Source of the DNA: Isoptericola halotolerans
GTDB lineage: Bacteria; Actinomycetota; Actinomycetes; Actinomycetales; Cellulomonadaceae
Assembly (NCBI RefSeq): GCF_013149785.1
Contig: NZ_JABEZU010000005.1
Span: 62,001-126,000 of the forward strand
Direction: 5' to 3'
DNA length: 64,000 nt
Part shown: positions 16,452-25,572 of the stretch, one piece after another
How positions within the stretch are numbered: position 1 is the stretch's first letter
How the letters are laid out: each line of letters begins with the position of its first letter
Notes under the pieces: model-generated
Told to the model about the DNA's origin: nothing
Database searches by the model: none
What the model saw: the letters and a program-made list of their open reading frames with translations, nothing else
Made by a program: the position numbers and the translations under genes

Positions 16452-18284
16452 TCACTTGATGACGCGGATCTTCACCTGCTTGTGCCCGTCGACCACGCGC
16501 GGCAGGGGGTCTGACGTCCGGGTGCGCTCCAGCGCGGTCTTGCCGTCACCGATGCTGACGTCCATCCCGACCTCGTCGTTGCGCTGGTTGGTGCGCAGGG
16601 CGTTGCGGATGCCGTCGAAAGACCGCAGGCCGGAGAAGTCCTCCTTGTAGGCGTTGCCGCCCACCACCGCGACCGTGCCCCGTTCGCCCTTGAGCCTCTT
16701 CGGGATCTTGACCTCCTGGCGGAAGAACGTCTTGGTCGTGCCGTCCGACCCGACGAGCTGCGTCCGCAGCACGAGCGTCGAGCCCGCACGGACCTTCACC
16801 CGTTCGCCCGTCACGTCGACCCAGCGCCCGCCGGTGCGCTGCTGGATCTTCGCGACCCGGTAGCGGCGCTGGCTGTCGGACACCTTGACGTCGTTGGTCA
16901 CCCCGGTCACCTTCACCCCCGAGAGCGACGAGAGCGTGAACACGACCTCGGCCAGGTCGAAGGCGCTGTCGAAGCCGATGTCGTACGCCGACCGGTACCG
17001 GTCGGCGTACCGCAGCGTGAACGGGCTCCCGCTGCGGGTCCCCTTGATCGTCCATGCCTGCGTCTGCGAGCCGGGGATCCACCCGTCGACCACACGGTCG
17101 TGGTTCGCCAGGCCGGCGTAGAGGGTGGCCTCCCCGAGGGCAGGCGGGTACAGCACCTGCGTGGTTCCCGTGCGGGTCCGCCCGTCGTAGGTCACCTTCG
17201 ACGTGATCCGTGCCGCCGCGGGGGCGGCTCCGAAGGTCCCGGCGATCCCGGCCAGCCGGTCGTCGGTGATGGTGCCGCCGAGCGCGCCGAGGTTCGCCAC
17301 CTTGAACGGCACGCCCAGCGGGTCCTTCTGGACGTAGACCGCGTCGGCGGCCGCGAGGCCGAGCCGGGTCTTGCCGCTGAAGGACATCGGGTGGCCGAAC
17401 GCGACCACCCGCTTGTCGCAGACCGACGTGACGGTCCCGACCCCGGCAAAGGTGACGTCGCCGTGCGTGAGCACCGCGCCGATGTTCCCGCCGGCGACCA
17501 CCGTGTCGACGCCGGCGGCGGCGCTGCCGGCCGATCGTCCGATCCGGTAGGAGTCCGCGCCCACCAGGGCCTTGCCGCTGAACGACCGGCCGGCGTCGCG
17601 CGCCCGGCCCAGGTCGACACCGCCGACGCCCATCGGCATCGGGAGCTGCCGCAGTCCCTGGGACGCCTGCGACGTCGTCACGTCCGTCTCGGCCGCGATC
17701 TTGCCTGCCAGCCTGGGGCCGACCGCCACCTTGGGCGCGGCCTTCGCCGCGCCCAGGTAGTCGTCCATGCTCTCGAAGGGCGTGATGCCGGCCACGGGGG
17801 AGCTGCCCCAGGCGAGGCCGTAGGCGACCGCACCGATGAGCCGCCCGTCCTCGGCGTACACCGGGGACCCGGACATGCCCTGCCAGATGCCGCCCGCGGC
17901 GTCGATGGCGGGGGAGTCCAGCTCGGCGACGATCATGTCGAGGCCCGGCCCGATGCCGTCCGCCAGCACACCGAGCACCTCACCCGTGAACTCCTGCGGC
18001 GTGGTCCCCTTGCTGACGGTGAGACCGCTGACCGGCGCCCCGCTCGTGAGCTGGGAGACCGGGAACGGCACGGCGCAGTCGGACGCGGGCGCCGCGGCGG
18101 CGGGCGGGCCGACGGCGACGAGCCCGGACAGCAGCAGGGCACCGACGGCGCCCGACGCGGCGAGCGGGACCGCACGGCGCCCGCGAGAGGCACGCGGCCT
18201 CGATGAACCAGCAGCGCCGGTGGTCCCCCCGGCACGGGGGTGGGACGACGCGGTGTGGTCGTCCCGGGCATCGATGTTCGTCAT
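16452..18284 (-). CDS. SpoIVB-type (S55) serine peptidase domain protein
   Basis: A 610-residue secreted or membrane-anchored protein. A basic N-terminus and one hydrophobic segment (about residues 35-60, ending PPAAAAP) look like a signal peptide. The SpoIVB peptidase S55 domain follows, with GMSGSPVY holding the candidate catalytic Ser, then VAYGLAWGSSPVAGITP and GDVTFAGVG. The C-terminal 220 residues are beta-rich and resemble an export-associated stalk. In spore formers the family cleaves sigma-K activators; here no sporulation gene is near, so a general envelope protease role is more likely. The start is uncertain. Confidence 0.75.
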   Translation of the reverse strand: MTNIDARDDHTASSHPRAGGTTGAAGSSRPRASRGRRAVPLAASGAVGALLLSGLVAVGPPAAAAPASDCAVPFPVSQLTSGAPVSGLTVSKGTTPQEFTGEVLGVLADGIGPGLDMIVAELDSPAIDAAGGIWQGMSGSPVYAEDGRLIGAVAYGLAWGSSPVAGITPFESMDDYLGAAKAAPKVAVGPRLAGKIAAETDVTTSQASQGLRQLPMPMGVGGVDLGRARDAGRSFSGKALVGADSYRIGRSAGSAAAGVDTVVAGGNIGAVLTHGDVTFAGVGTVTSVCDKRVVAFGHPMSFSGKTRLGLAAADAVYVQKDPLGVPFKVANLGALGGTITDDRLAGIAGTFGAAPAAARITSKVTYDGRTRTGTTQVLYPPALGEATLYAGLANHDRVVDGWIPGSQTQAWTIKGTRSGSPFTLRYADRYRSAYDIGFDSAFDLAEVVFTLSSLSGVKVTGVTNDVKVSDSQRRYRVAKIQQRTGGRWVDVTGERVKVRAGSTLVLRTQLVGSDGTTKTFFRQEVKIPKRLKGERGTVAVVGGNAYKEDFSGLRSFDGIRNALRTNQRNDEVGMDVSIGDGKTALERTRTSDPLPRVVDGHKQVKIRVIK

Positions 18285-18402
18285 GGGCACAGCATCGTCC
18301 ACGCCCGAGCTCGCCGGGTGAGCGCCACCGGGTGAAAAACGTGGGGGCTGGTCTGCAAGGATGGGCCGTCGACAGTCGCTCAGCGGACGAGGAGAACTCC
18401 AC

Positions 18403-19887
18403 ATGTCGGTACGTCGGCGGATCATCACCGGGACCGCGGCGAGCGCCGTCGTCGTCGGGGTCAGCATCGGCGCGTACGCGGCCCAGGCCCCCCGCCACGA
18501 CGCCGGCGCGATCGCGGTGGTGGACACGGCCGGGGTGCTGTACGAACCCGAGCTGCTCGACGCCGTCGAGGCCATGCGGTTCTACGAGCCGACCGTCGTG
18601 GCGTTCTTCACGCACGACGGCGGCCCCGAGGCACGCCATGACGACTACGCGCTCAACGACGCCGTCCTGGAGCACGCCCGCGCGGCGCGCACGGACTGGC
18701 TCAGCGAGAATGAGCAGAAGTTCGCCGACGACCTGTTCATCTTCGCCGTCGACCCGGAGGGCCGGCTGGTCGGCACGTACTTCGGCGAGAACCGCACGGT
18801 GAGCGAGGACGCTCAGCTGGAGATCCAGGACGCGGCGAAGGACGACTTCCGACGTGGGCAGTGGACCGCCGGGGCGATCGCCGGCGCGCAGGCGGCGGCC
18901 GACCGGATGAACAGTCCCGCGATCCGCCGGCCGGCCGGCACGGCCGTAGCGTCCGTGGTGTCCCTCGCCACCGTGGTGGGATCCGGCATCTATGTCCTGG
19001 TGGGGATGAACCGTGCGAGCCGGAGCCGGCGTGCCCGTGCCGCCGGCGACCGCGCGATGGCCAACGTGGTGCGCGACTACGACGAGACCGAGCTGCACAC
19101 GCACGTCATCCCCGCCGAGTCACGGTACGGCGGGGCGATGCTGGAACGGTTCGCGGGCTTCCAACGGGGGTTCCGGGAGCTGGTCGAGCTGGGGGACACC
19201 GCGCGCGCCGTCCCGGAGAGCGACTACGACTCCCGTCGCGTCCTGCAGACCCTCACCCACTACCAGGAGAAGGCCGACGAGCTCGACCAGCTCGACGACG
19301 TCATCGCCGACACGGCTGCCTTCCTCAACCGTGACGGTTCGTGGCCGGAGGTCTGGGCCCGGCAGACGGAACCGCTGCGTGACGACCTGGCGCAGGTGGA
19401 ACCTCTGCTCGGCTCGACGGTCCCGAAGACGATGCGCGGGCTCGCCGAGGCGCAGCAGCTGCGAGAGCTCGCCACGCGCACCTCGGTGGCGCTGGACCGG
19501 ATGCGTGAGGAGCTCGAGGACCGGTCGCTGTCCCCGGACAGCGCCCTGGACCGGCTGCGGGAGATGCGCGACGAGCTCAGCGGGCACCTGGACGCGCTGG
19601 CCGGTGCCGTGTCGCGCGAGTACAGCAAGGTCAAGGCTGAGCAGCAGATGATGGAGCGGGCCTTCCGCTCCGACGGCTACCGCCCTGCGCGCCGGTCGAC
19701 GATCCTCGGGACCGTCGACCCTGCCTGGACGTGGTTCACCGTGAGCACCTTCCAGAGCGGCTTCGCCGCCGGGACGAGCAAGGTCGAGCAGTCCCGGTCC
19801 TCGTCCTCGTCCGGCGGGTCCACCTCCGGCTTCAGCAGCAGCAGCGGCGGGAGCTTCAGCGGCTCCGGGAGCTCCTCGCGGTTCTGA
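18403..19887 (+). CDS. DUF5129 membrane protein with serine/glycine-rich tail
   Basis: A 494-residue protein typical of DUF5129 in Micrococcales. It has an N-terminal signal or anchor (about residues 6-25), an extracytoplasmic TPM-like domain (about 30-160: FYEPTVVAFFTHDGG and DLFIFAVDPEGR), a second transmembrane helix (about 183-205), a long acidic coiled-coil region, and a tail of Ser and Gly ending SGSSSRF. GAGGAG lies upstream of the ATG. It is divergent from the S55 peptidase, so an envelope-maintenance role is possible. The last 32 bases overlap the LacI gene. Confidence 0.75.
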   Translation: MSVRRRIITGTAASAVVVGVSIGAYAAQAPRHDAGAIAVVDTAGVLYEPELLDAVEAMRFYEPTVVAFFTHDGGPEARHDDYALNDAVLEHARAARTDWLSENEQKFADDLFIFAVDPEGRLVGTYFGENRTVSEDAQLEIQDAAKDDFRRGQWTAGAIAGAQAAADRMNSPAIRRPAGTAVASVVSLATVVGSGIYVLVGMNRASRSRRARAAGDRAMANVVRDYDETELHTHVIPAESRYGGAMLERFAGFQRGFRELVELGDTARAVPESDYDSRRVLQTLTHYQEKADELDQLDDVIADTAAFLNRDGSWPEVWARQTEPLRDDLAQVEPLLGSTVPKTMRGLAEAQQLRELATRTSVALDRMREELEDRSLSPDSALDRLREMRDELSGHLDALAGAVSREYSKVKAEQQMMERAFRSDGYRPARRSTILGTVDPAWTWFTVSTFQSGFAAGTSKVEQSRSSSSSGGSTSGFSSSSGGSFSGSGSSSRF

Positions 19888-20902
19888 CGAGCGTGCTCCC
19901 GCGTTCGATCAGGGCGACGGTGCCGACGACGTGCTCCGGCGGGGTGGCGGCCTCCTCCATCTGCTGACGCAGGAGGCGCAGGGCCTCGGCGACCATCGCG
20001 TCGTGGCCGGGATCGATGGTCGTCAGGCCCGGCGCGACGTGCTCGGAGATCCGCAGGTTGTCGAACCCGACAACCTGCACGTCGTCGGGCACGCTGCGGC
20101 CCACGTCGCGCAGCCCTGCCATGGCTCCGATCGCGATCTCGTCCGTGAGGCCGAGGACGCCGTCGATGTCGAGCCCGTCGGACACCCGTGCGGCGATCGC
20201 CGCCCGGGCCTCGGGCAGCGAGAAGGTCTCCACCGGGATGACCAGCGCCGGGTCCGGCTCCTGGTCTGCGGCCCGCAGCGCCGCCGCCCAGCCCTCGGTG
20301 CGTTGGGTGGCCACGTCCGGACGGTCCGACTCGAGCCGGCCGCCGAGCACGGCGATGCGCCGCGCTCCGCACGCGAGGAGATGATCGGTCGCCAGCCGTG
20401 CACCGGCGGTGTTGTTCATCTGGATGCGGTGGTACCGGTCGGGCACGTCCTGCTCGCCGAGGAGCACGATCGGCACGTCGGGATGCATGCGCTCGAGGTC
20501 GTCGTATCCGAGGCCGACGGCGCTGAGCAGCACGCCGTCGTACTGCTGGAGACGGGCCAGCGAGAGGGCGGAGAGCTCACGTTCGCGAACGGCGCCGGAC
20601 TGCTCCACGACGAGGTGCAGACCCTCCGGCGCCAGGGCGTCCGAGACCCTGGACGCCAGCTCGCTGTAGTACTGGTGGTCGAAGCGCGGCACGATGAGGC
20701 TCACGGCGCCCGTCCGCCCGGTGCGGAGCCGGCGCGCGGTCAGGTTGATCTCGTACCCGAGCTCGTCGACGACCTCGAGGACCCGCAGGCGTGTGTCGGC
20801 ACCGACGTTGGGCCGTCCGTTGAGCACGTTCGACACGGTCATCAGCGACACCCCGGCGGCCCGGGCCACGTCGCTCATCTGGGTCGTGCGTCTCTTCGCC
20901 AC
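19856..20902 (-). CDS. LacI-family transcriptional regulator
   Basis: A 348-residue repressor. The N-terminal HTH and hinge helix read MSDVARAAGVSLMTVSNVLNG, and the rest is a sugar-binding-protein-like effector domain (SLIVPRFDHQYYSEL, NNTAGARLATDHLL, VVGFDN and TTIDPGHDAMVAEA). No sugar transporter or glycosidase lies nearby, so the target is not evident; it may act at a distance. The GTG at 20902 gives a nine-residue leader; an ATG at MSDVA is an alternative. Confidence 0.9.
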   Translation of the reverse strand: MAKRRTTQMSDVARAAGVSLMTVSNVLNGRPNVGADTRLRVLEVVDELGYEINLTARRLRTGRTGAVSLIVPRFDHQYYSELASRVSDALAPEGLHLVVEQSGAVRERELSALSLARLQQYDGVLLSAVGLGYDDLERMHPDVPIVLLGEQDVPDRYHRIQMNNTAGARLATDHLLACGARRIAVLGGRLESDRPDVATQRTEGWAAALRAADQEPDPALVIPVETFSLPEARAAIAARVSDGLDIDGVLGLTDEIAIGAMAGLRDVGRSVPDDVQVVGFDNLRISEHVAPGLTTIDPGHDAMVAEALRLLRQQMEEAATPPEHVVGTVALIERGSTLVRTARSSRSR

Positions 20903-20946
20903 GACGAGACACTCTGCCAGGCCGGCGCCCGCCCGCGCACCTCTCG

Positions 20947-22182
20947 CTACGGAGCACCGACCGCGCTGACGCCCTCACCGGCCAGGGCGTGCGGGTAGGC
21001 CGGCTCGCGTCCCTGGAAGCTGAGGATGCTCGGGTTCTGGATCACCCCGTCGCGGATCTCGATCGCGCGGGTGATGGTGAGGCTCCGCGCCCACGCGTCC
21101 GGCCCGTCCAGCACCGTGCGCAGGAACGGCAGGAGCGCCTCGCTGATCTCCCAGGTGGCCGAGTTCCACAGGTAGGACGGCGTGTGGTCGACGGCGTAGT
21201 AGTGCACACCGTGACCGACGGTGAACATGGGGTCGTCGAACGTGGTGGGCACGGCCCACTCGAAGCCCATGCCCTCGTCGCACGAGACGTCGATGATCAG
21301 GCTGCCCGTGGCGAACTCGGCGAGGTCCTCGGTGCGCAGGTAGGTCAGCGGGGCGGCGACGTCCTGGAGCGTGCAGTTGACGACGATGTCGTGCGACGCC
21401 AGGAACGCTGGGAGCGAGACGTCACCGTCGTCGGTGCGGATCGTGGACAGGTAGGCGGCACCCTCGCTGGTGTGGAGCTGGGTGATGTGCGCGCTGTGGA
21501 TCGGCGAGCCGACCGCCGCGGTACCCCGCTGCGTGAGCACCTGGATGTCATGGATGCCTTGCGCCTTGAGCGCGGTGACCGCGCCCCGGGCCGTCGCGCC
21601 GAAGCCGATGACGACGGCGCTGAGCCGCGGGCCGTAGTCCCCGGTCGAGCCGGTGAGGCTCAGGGCGTGCAGGACGGAGCTGTACCCGGCGAGCTCGTTG
21701 TTCTTGTGGAACACGTGCAGGCTGAAGTCACCCTGGCGGGTCCAGTGGTTCATCGCCTCGAAGGCGATCAGCGTGAGCCGGCGGTCGATCGCCAGCTGCG
21801 TCAGGCCGGCGTCCTGCACGCAGTGCGGCCATCCCCACAGCACGCGGCCGGCGGGGACGGCGCCCACGTCCGCCGCCTGCGGCTTGGGCAGGAGCAGCAC
21901 GTCCGCGGCCTCGATCACCTCGGAGCGTTCCGCGACCCTGCCCACCCGCGACTCGACGTAGCCCGGAGCCAGGTGGAAGTCGGCCGCGTAGCCACGCTCG
22001 ACGATCATCCGCGCCCGCAGGTCGGGGTCGATCCGGTCCAGGTGGTGGGGGTGGATCGGCAGCCGCCGCTCGTTCTCCATCGAGGAGCCGGCGAGCAGCC
22101 CCAGGGAGAGCAGGTCGTTGCTCGGTGCGGCGTCGTCCGACGCGGTGGAGCCAACAGCGGAAAGGTGAGTGGCGCCGGACAT
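20947..22182 (-). CDS. AlaDH/PNT-family dehydrogenase (carboxyethylornithine synthase-like)
   Basis: A 411-residue enzyme of the alanine dehydrogenase / pyridine nucleotide transhydrogenase fold. The N-terminal region contains the family-type ENERRLPIHPHHL block, and a Rossmann segment contains VIGFGATARGAV. A conserved WGWPHCVQD stretch suggests the N5-(carboxyethyl)ornithine synthase group rather than true AlaDH. Reductive condensation of a 2-oxoacid with an amino acid is therefore the best guess for the reaction. The ATG at 22182 has GGGAG five bases upstream; the ATG at 22194 does not. Confidence 0.7.
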   Translation of the reverse strand: MSGATHLSAVGSTASDDAAPSNDLLSLGLLAGSSMENERRLPIHPHHLDRIDPDLRARMIVERGYAADFHLAPGYVESRVGRVAERSEVIEAADVLLLPKPQAADVGAVPAGRVLWGWPHCVQDAGLTQLAIDRRLTLIAFEAMNHWTRQGDFSLHVFHKNNELAGYSSVLHALSLTGSTGDYGPRLSAVVIGFGATARGAVTALKAQGIHDIQVLTQRGTAAVGSPIHSAHITQLHTSEGAAYLSTIRTDDGDVSLPAFLASHDIVVNCTLQDVAAPLTYLRTEDLAEFATGSLIIDVSCDEGMGFEWAVPTTFDDPMFTVGHGVHYYAVDHTPSYLWNSATWEISEALLPFLRTVLDGPDAWARSLTITRAIEIRDGVIQNPSILSFQGREPAYPHALAGEGVSAVGAP

Positions 22183-22289
22183 CCGGACTCCCATGATCGG
22201 GGAACCAGGGTCAGCTCCTGTCCGGAGTGTACGCCGGGCCGCGCGGCACATCGTCGCCCGTCACGGTACCGATCGACCCGCCGAGCGGC

Positions 22290-23180
22290 TCACCGGCCGG
22301 CGCGCGCGTCGAGCCAGGCGACGAGCTCGGGCCACAGCGTCTCGCGCAGGCCACGGCGGAAGAACCCCGTGTGCCCGATCGTCTCCACGCCGCCGTCTGC
22401 GGGGCTCCAGGTCCGTCGCTCGACCCGGGCGCGCGTCAGACGGTCGGTGATCGCGTCGATCTGCTCGGGTGTCGCCCACGGGTCGTCGGTGAAGCCGACG
22501 GCGAGCACGTCACCCTTGACGCGCGCGGCGTCCGCGGCGGCGCTCAGGGTGGGGTCGTCGAAGAAGTAGCCCGGCAGCCGCGACCAGCGGCTCCACTCGA
22601 GCATCGCCGCGGCGGGCATGTCCTCGCCGAGGCCCAGGCGACGGCCGGGCACGTAGCCCAGGACCTTCGCCGTCGCGGGCCCGAGGACCCGCAGGACCAG
22701 GCCGGCACGCGTCCGCTCGGCGCGGCCGGGGATCGTCGCCGTCACCCCGGCGTGCGACGCGACGGTGACGAACCCGGCCAGGCCTCGTGACCCGTGCCCG
22801 AGCGCCAGCGCGTGCCCGCCGATGCTGTGCCCCACCGCGAGCTGCGGCACGTCGCCGAACCGGGGTCGGACCCAGGCGGCGACCGCGGGGACGTCGTCGG
22901 CCATCCAGTCCCTCATGCGCAGGTTGCGGTGGTCGCGCGGGCTGCCGGACCGGCCGGTGCCGCGATAGTCGTAGGTCACGACGGCGTACCCGTGCATCGC
23001 GAGATGCTCGGCGAACGCCGCGTACAGACGTTCGGGCACCGCCGTCGCGGGGTGCAGGACGACGACGCCGCGAGGCGCCTCGTCGGCGGGGGTCCGGACG
23101 GTGCCGACGACCCAGCCGCCGGCCGGGATCTGGATCCGCAGCTCGTCGGTGGCGACCGCCGTGGCACCCTCGTTGCGCAT
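22290..23180 (-). CDS. Alpha/beta hydrolase
   Basis: A 296-residue serine hydrolase with the nucleophile elbow GHSIGG, the oxyanion region VVLHPATAVPER and the late His in IGHTGFF. The YDYRGTGRSG segment is typical of the fold. The substrate is unknown; it resembles the YheT/acetyl-xylan-esterase-like group. The start at 23180 fits TAGGAT seven bases upstream, which argues for a leaderless transcript and against the longer frame to 23246. Confidence 0.87.
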   Translation of the reverse strand: MRNEGATAVATDELRIQIPAGGWVVGTVRTPADEAPRGVVVLHPATAVPERLYAAFAEHLAMHGYAVVTYDYRGTGRSGSPRDHRNLRMRDWMADDVPAVAAWVRPRFGDVPQLAVGHSIGGHALALGHGSRGLAGFVTVASHAGVTATIPGRAERTRAGLVLRVLGPATAKVLGYVPGRRLGLGEDMPAAAMLEWSRWSRLPGYFFDDPTLSAAADAARVKGDVLAVGFTDDPWATPEQIDAITDRLTRARVERRTWSPADGGVETIGHTGFFRRGLRETLWPELVAWLDARAGR

Positions 23181-23187
23181 GCCCAGG

Positions 23188-23193
23188 ATCCTA
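23188..23193 (-). promoter_or_regulatory. Leaderless -10 hexamer TAGGAT for the alpha/beta hydrolase
   Basis: On the minus strand TAGGAT ends seven bases before the ATG at 23180. Confidence 0.55.
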
Positions 23194-23312
23194 CGGCGCC
23201 GCCGTCCTCGTGCGGGCAGCGGGGGAGCGCCGTCGGCCGCACTCATCGAACACCCAGGCAGACCCCGTATCCTCAGCGGTCCTCACCGTCCAGCCCGCCG
23301 CGGAGGCCGCCC

Positions 23313-24485
23313 GTGACCCTGCTCGACCTCGTGCTCGTCGTCGTCCTCCTCCTCGCCCTGGGGGCGGGGGTCCGGCGTGGGTTCTTCGCCACGCTCGGTG
23401 GTCTCGTCGGTCTGGTCGTCGGGGGAGTGGCCGCGTTCCTCGTCGTCCCGCTGGTCGTCGACGCGCTGCCCACCGCGCAGTGGCGCGGGCCGACGACGGT
23501 GATCCTCGCGATCGTGATGCCGCTGCTCGGGGCGTCGATCGGTTCGAGCGTGGGCCACGGCCTGCGCCGCCAGGTCGACCGGACGCCGTTGCGGCCGATC
23601 GACCGTCTCCTCGGCGGGGTCGCGAGCCTGGTGGTCGCGGCCGTCGCGCTGTCGTTCGTCGGCACCGCCGTCAAGGCGACCGGCGCCCCGGTCGTCGCCT
23701 CCGCCGTCGCGTCGTCCTCGGTGCTGCGCACCATCGAGGACCTCACCCCGGCACCGCTGACCCGCACGCTCGCGCAGGCGCGCGGTGTGGTGCTCGACGA
23801 CGGTCTGCCGCGCCTGGACGGCCTGCTCGCCCCGGGCCGCACCGCGGTCGCCCCCAGCGTCGACCTCGACGACCCCGCGCTGGAGGCGTCGGCCCAGTCC
23901 GTCGCGCGGGTCTGGGGCACCGCGTACGCGTGCGGTACCGGCATGACCGGTTCCGGGTTCGTCGCCGCAGCCGACCGGGTCGTCACCAACGCGCACGTCG
24001 TCGCCGGTGTCGAGCAGCCGCTCGTGGAGCTGCCCGGCCGGCCGGCGCGGGAGGGGCGCGTCGTCTACTTCGACCCGGAGGCGGACCTCGCGGTCGTCGC
24101 CGTCGACGGGCTCGATGCCGAACCGCTGACGATCGCCCCGTCGCTCGAGGTCGGGGACGCCGCCGTCGTCCAGGGCTACCCGTACGGCGGCCCGTTCACC
24201 TCGACGGGCGGTGAGGTGCTCGACGTCGGCGCCGTCCGCATCCCCGCGTCCGACGGCAGCGGGACGGCCGTGCGCGACATCTACGCGCTCGCCGCGGCCG
24301 TCCACGCCGGGAACTCCGGCGGTCCGGTCCTCTCGACCGACGGTGACGTCGTCGGGGTGGTCTTCGGGCGCTCGGAGTCCGACGACGACCTCGCCTACGG
24401 CGTCACCACCGCAGAGCTGATGCCGGTGGCGGCGCAGGCCCCCGAGCTGGACAGCGCGGTCACGCCGGGCCGCTGCGCCGCCTGA
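23313..24485 (+). CDS. marP: MarP-type membrane serine protease (CvpA plus trypsin-like domain)
   Basis: A 390-residue protein with four N-terminal transmembrane helices of the colicin V production (CvpA) type and a periplasmic chymotrypsin-like domain. The triad is visible: His in TNAHVV, Asp in PEADLAVVAV and Ser in AGNSGGPVL. Two cysteines (CGTG and the penultimate CAA) may form the redox-stabilising disulfide known for mycobacterial MarP. In M. tuberculosis MarP supports acid and oxidative stress resistance. The GTG at 23313 has CGGAGG seven bases upstream, with TATCCT further upstream near 23268. Confidence 0.9.
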   Translation: MTLLDLVLVVVLLLALGAGVRRGFFATLGGLVGLVVGGVAAFLVVPLVVDALPTAQWRGPTTVILAIVMPLLGASIGSSVGHGLRRQVDRTPLRPIDRLLGGVASLVVAAVALSFVGTAVKATGAPVVASAVASSSVLRTIEDLTPAPLTRTLAQARGVVLDDGLPRLDGLLAPGRTAVAPSVDLDDPALEASAQSVARVWGTAYACGTGMTGSGFVAAADRVVTNAHVVAGVEQPLVELPGRPAREGRVVYFDPEADLAVVAVDGLDAEPLTIAPSLEVGDAAVVQGYPYGGPFTSTGGEVLDVGAVRIPASDGSGTAVRDIYALAAAVHAGNSGGPVLSTDGDVVGVVFGRSESDDDLAYGVTTAELMPVAAQAPELDSAVTPGRCAA

Positions 24486-24575
24486 GCCGGGGTATATCGC
24501 CGTCGGGCACCTGATGGCTACACGGCACTTCGGCCCGTATCGGCGCGGCAAACTTGTCGAATCTCACAGTCTTGG

Positions 24576-24594
24576 CGACCGCTTTGCGCGGTCG
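24576..24594 (+). terminator. Hairpin after marP
   Basis: CGACCGC (24576-24582), loop TTTGC and GCGGTCG (24588-24594) give a perfect 7-bp stem in the gap between marP and the DUF1877 gene. It has no T-tract. Confidence 0.35.
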
Positions 24595-24641
24595 GCCCTG
24601 GTCCGGTCGATATGCCCGCCCTGTGCTGACCGGCGGACCGC

Positions 24642-24647
24642 TACGGT
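24642..24647 (+). promoter_or_regulatory. Leaderless -10 hexamer TACGGT for the DUF1877 gene
   Basis: TACGGT ends seven bases before the ATG at 24655. Confidence 0.55.
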
Positions 24648-24654
24648 CGCGCGC

Positions 24655-25155
24655 ATGGGCAGACATTGCGAGTACGCGCGGCTGGCCGCCGCGGACCTGG
24701 ACAGGGCGCGCGCGGACGCGGCGTGGGCCGCGGAGCTCCTCGACTCCCTCGCCGAGGAGTGGGTCGAGCTCGACCTCGAGCCCGAGGACGCACGCTACTT
24801 CAGCGTCGGCCGGGCGTGGGGCCCGCTGCACGCGCTGCTCGGCGAGCTGGCACCCGGGGTCGACGTGGTTCACGGCGGCACGCCCCTGGGGCTCGACGGC
24901 GGGCTCGGGCCGGTGCGCGCTCTCACGCCGAGCCAGGTGCGCCGCGCCGCCGAGGTGCTCGCGTCGGCATCCTTCGCGACCCTGGCCGGCCGCGACGACG
25001 CGACCCGGTTCTGCGACGGGGAGGACTGGCCCGATCACGCCGAGCACCCTGACGAGGAGCGTCTGCAGGTCCTCGGCGAGAGGTACGAGGAGCTCCGGCG
25101 CTTCTGCACGGCGGCGGCCGCCGCCGGTGACGGCGTCGTGCTCATGCTCAACTGA
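24655..25155 (+). CDS. DUF1877 (YfbM-like) protein
   Basis: A 166-residue soluble protein with the DUF1877 layout: a helical N-terminus, the SVGRAWGPLHALL core, GGTPLG, and a C-terminal segment ending YEELRRFCTAAAAAGDGVVLMLN-like. The function is unknown. It stands alone between marP and a region of gene remnants. The start is fixed by TACGGT seven bases upstream. Confidence 0.8.
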   Translation: MGRHCEYARLAAADLDRARADAAWAAELLDSLAEEWVELDLEPEDARYFSVGRAWGPLHALLGELAPGVDVVHGGTPLGLDGGLGPVRALTPSQVRRAAEVLASASFATLAGRDDATRFCDGEDWPDHAEHPDEERLQVLGERYEELRRFCTAAAAAGDGVVLMLN

Positions 25156-25176
25156 GCACGGCCCCGCCGACGTCCC

Positions 25177-25330
25177 TCATCCGTGCAGCGAGGAGAGCGC
25201 CTCGTCGTCGTGGGTGTTCTCCATCATGCCGAGCGCGTTGCCGAACGGGTCGACGACGGCAGCCGTGACACAGCCCGGACCGCCCTCGGTGGGCTCGTCG
25301 TGACCGACGGCTCCCAGCGCGACCAGGCGT
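25177..25330 (-). pseudogene. C-terminal remnant of a VOC/glyoxalase-family gene
   Basis: About 50 codons on the minus strand encode RLVALGAVGHDEPTEGG and DPFGNALGMMEN before a TGA, which is the typical end of a glyoxalase-like VOC protein. The N-terminal two thirds are missing. At about 25330 the sequence changes into the remnant of a gene reading the other way. Confidence 0.7.
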
Positions 25331-25544
25331 GCGGACGACGCCTCTCGACATCGCCCGCCATCTCGCAGGCTGGGGCGAGGGAGCCGTGGTGGAGGGCCCG
25401 CCGGAGGTCCCTGCGGAGCTCGCCCGGATCGGCGCGGAGCTCGTGGCCCGGTACCCGGGAGACCGGGGCACCGCCGCCCGGGCAGGACGTCGCGATCCGG
25501 TGAAGACCCGCGCGTCCCCGCGCGAGTACGCGCTCGCGGCGTGA
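25329..25544 (+). pseudogene. C-terminal remnant of a WYL (YafY-like) regulator
   Basis: A plus-strand frame encodes LDIARHLAGWGEGAVVEGPP and ELARIGAELVARY, the usual C-terminus of YafY/WYL-domain regulators. The HTH and nearly all of the WYL domain are absent. A frame continues 27 codons past the expected end to 25544. Together with the VOC remnant it looks like what is left of a divergent regulator-target pair after an internal deletion. Confidence 0.6.
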
Positions 25545-25572
25545 AGGTGTGGTGAACGTGAATACTGGGGGC

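Noticed and set aside
16362-16514. A second small gene overlapping the DUF2945 stop by GTGA
   Set aside because: The frame runs through the 14-bp terminator hairpin and into the 3' end of the convergent protease gene, and the peptide has no recognisable features.
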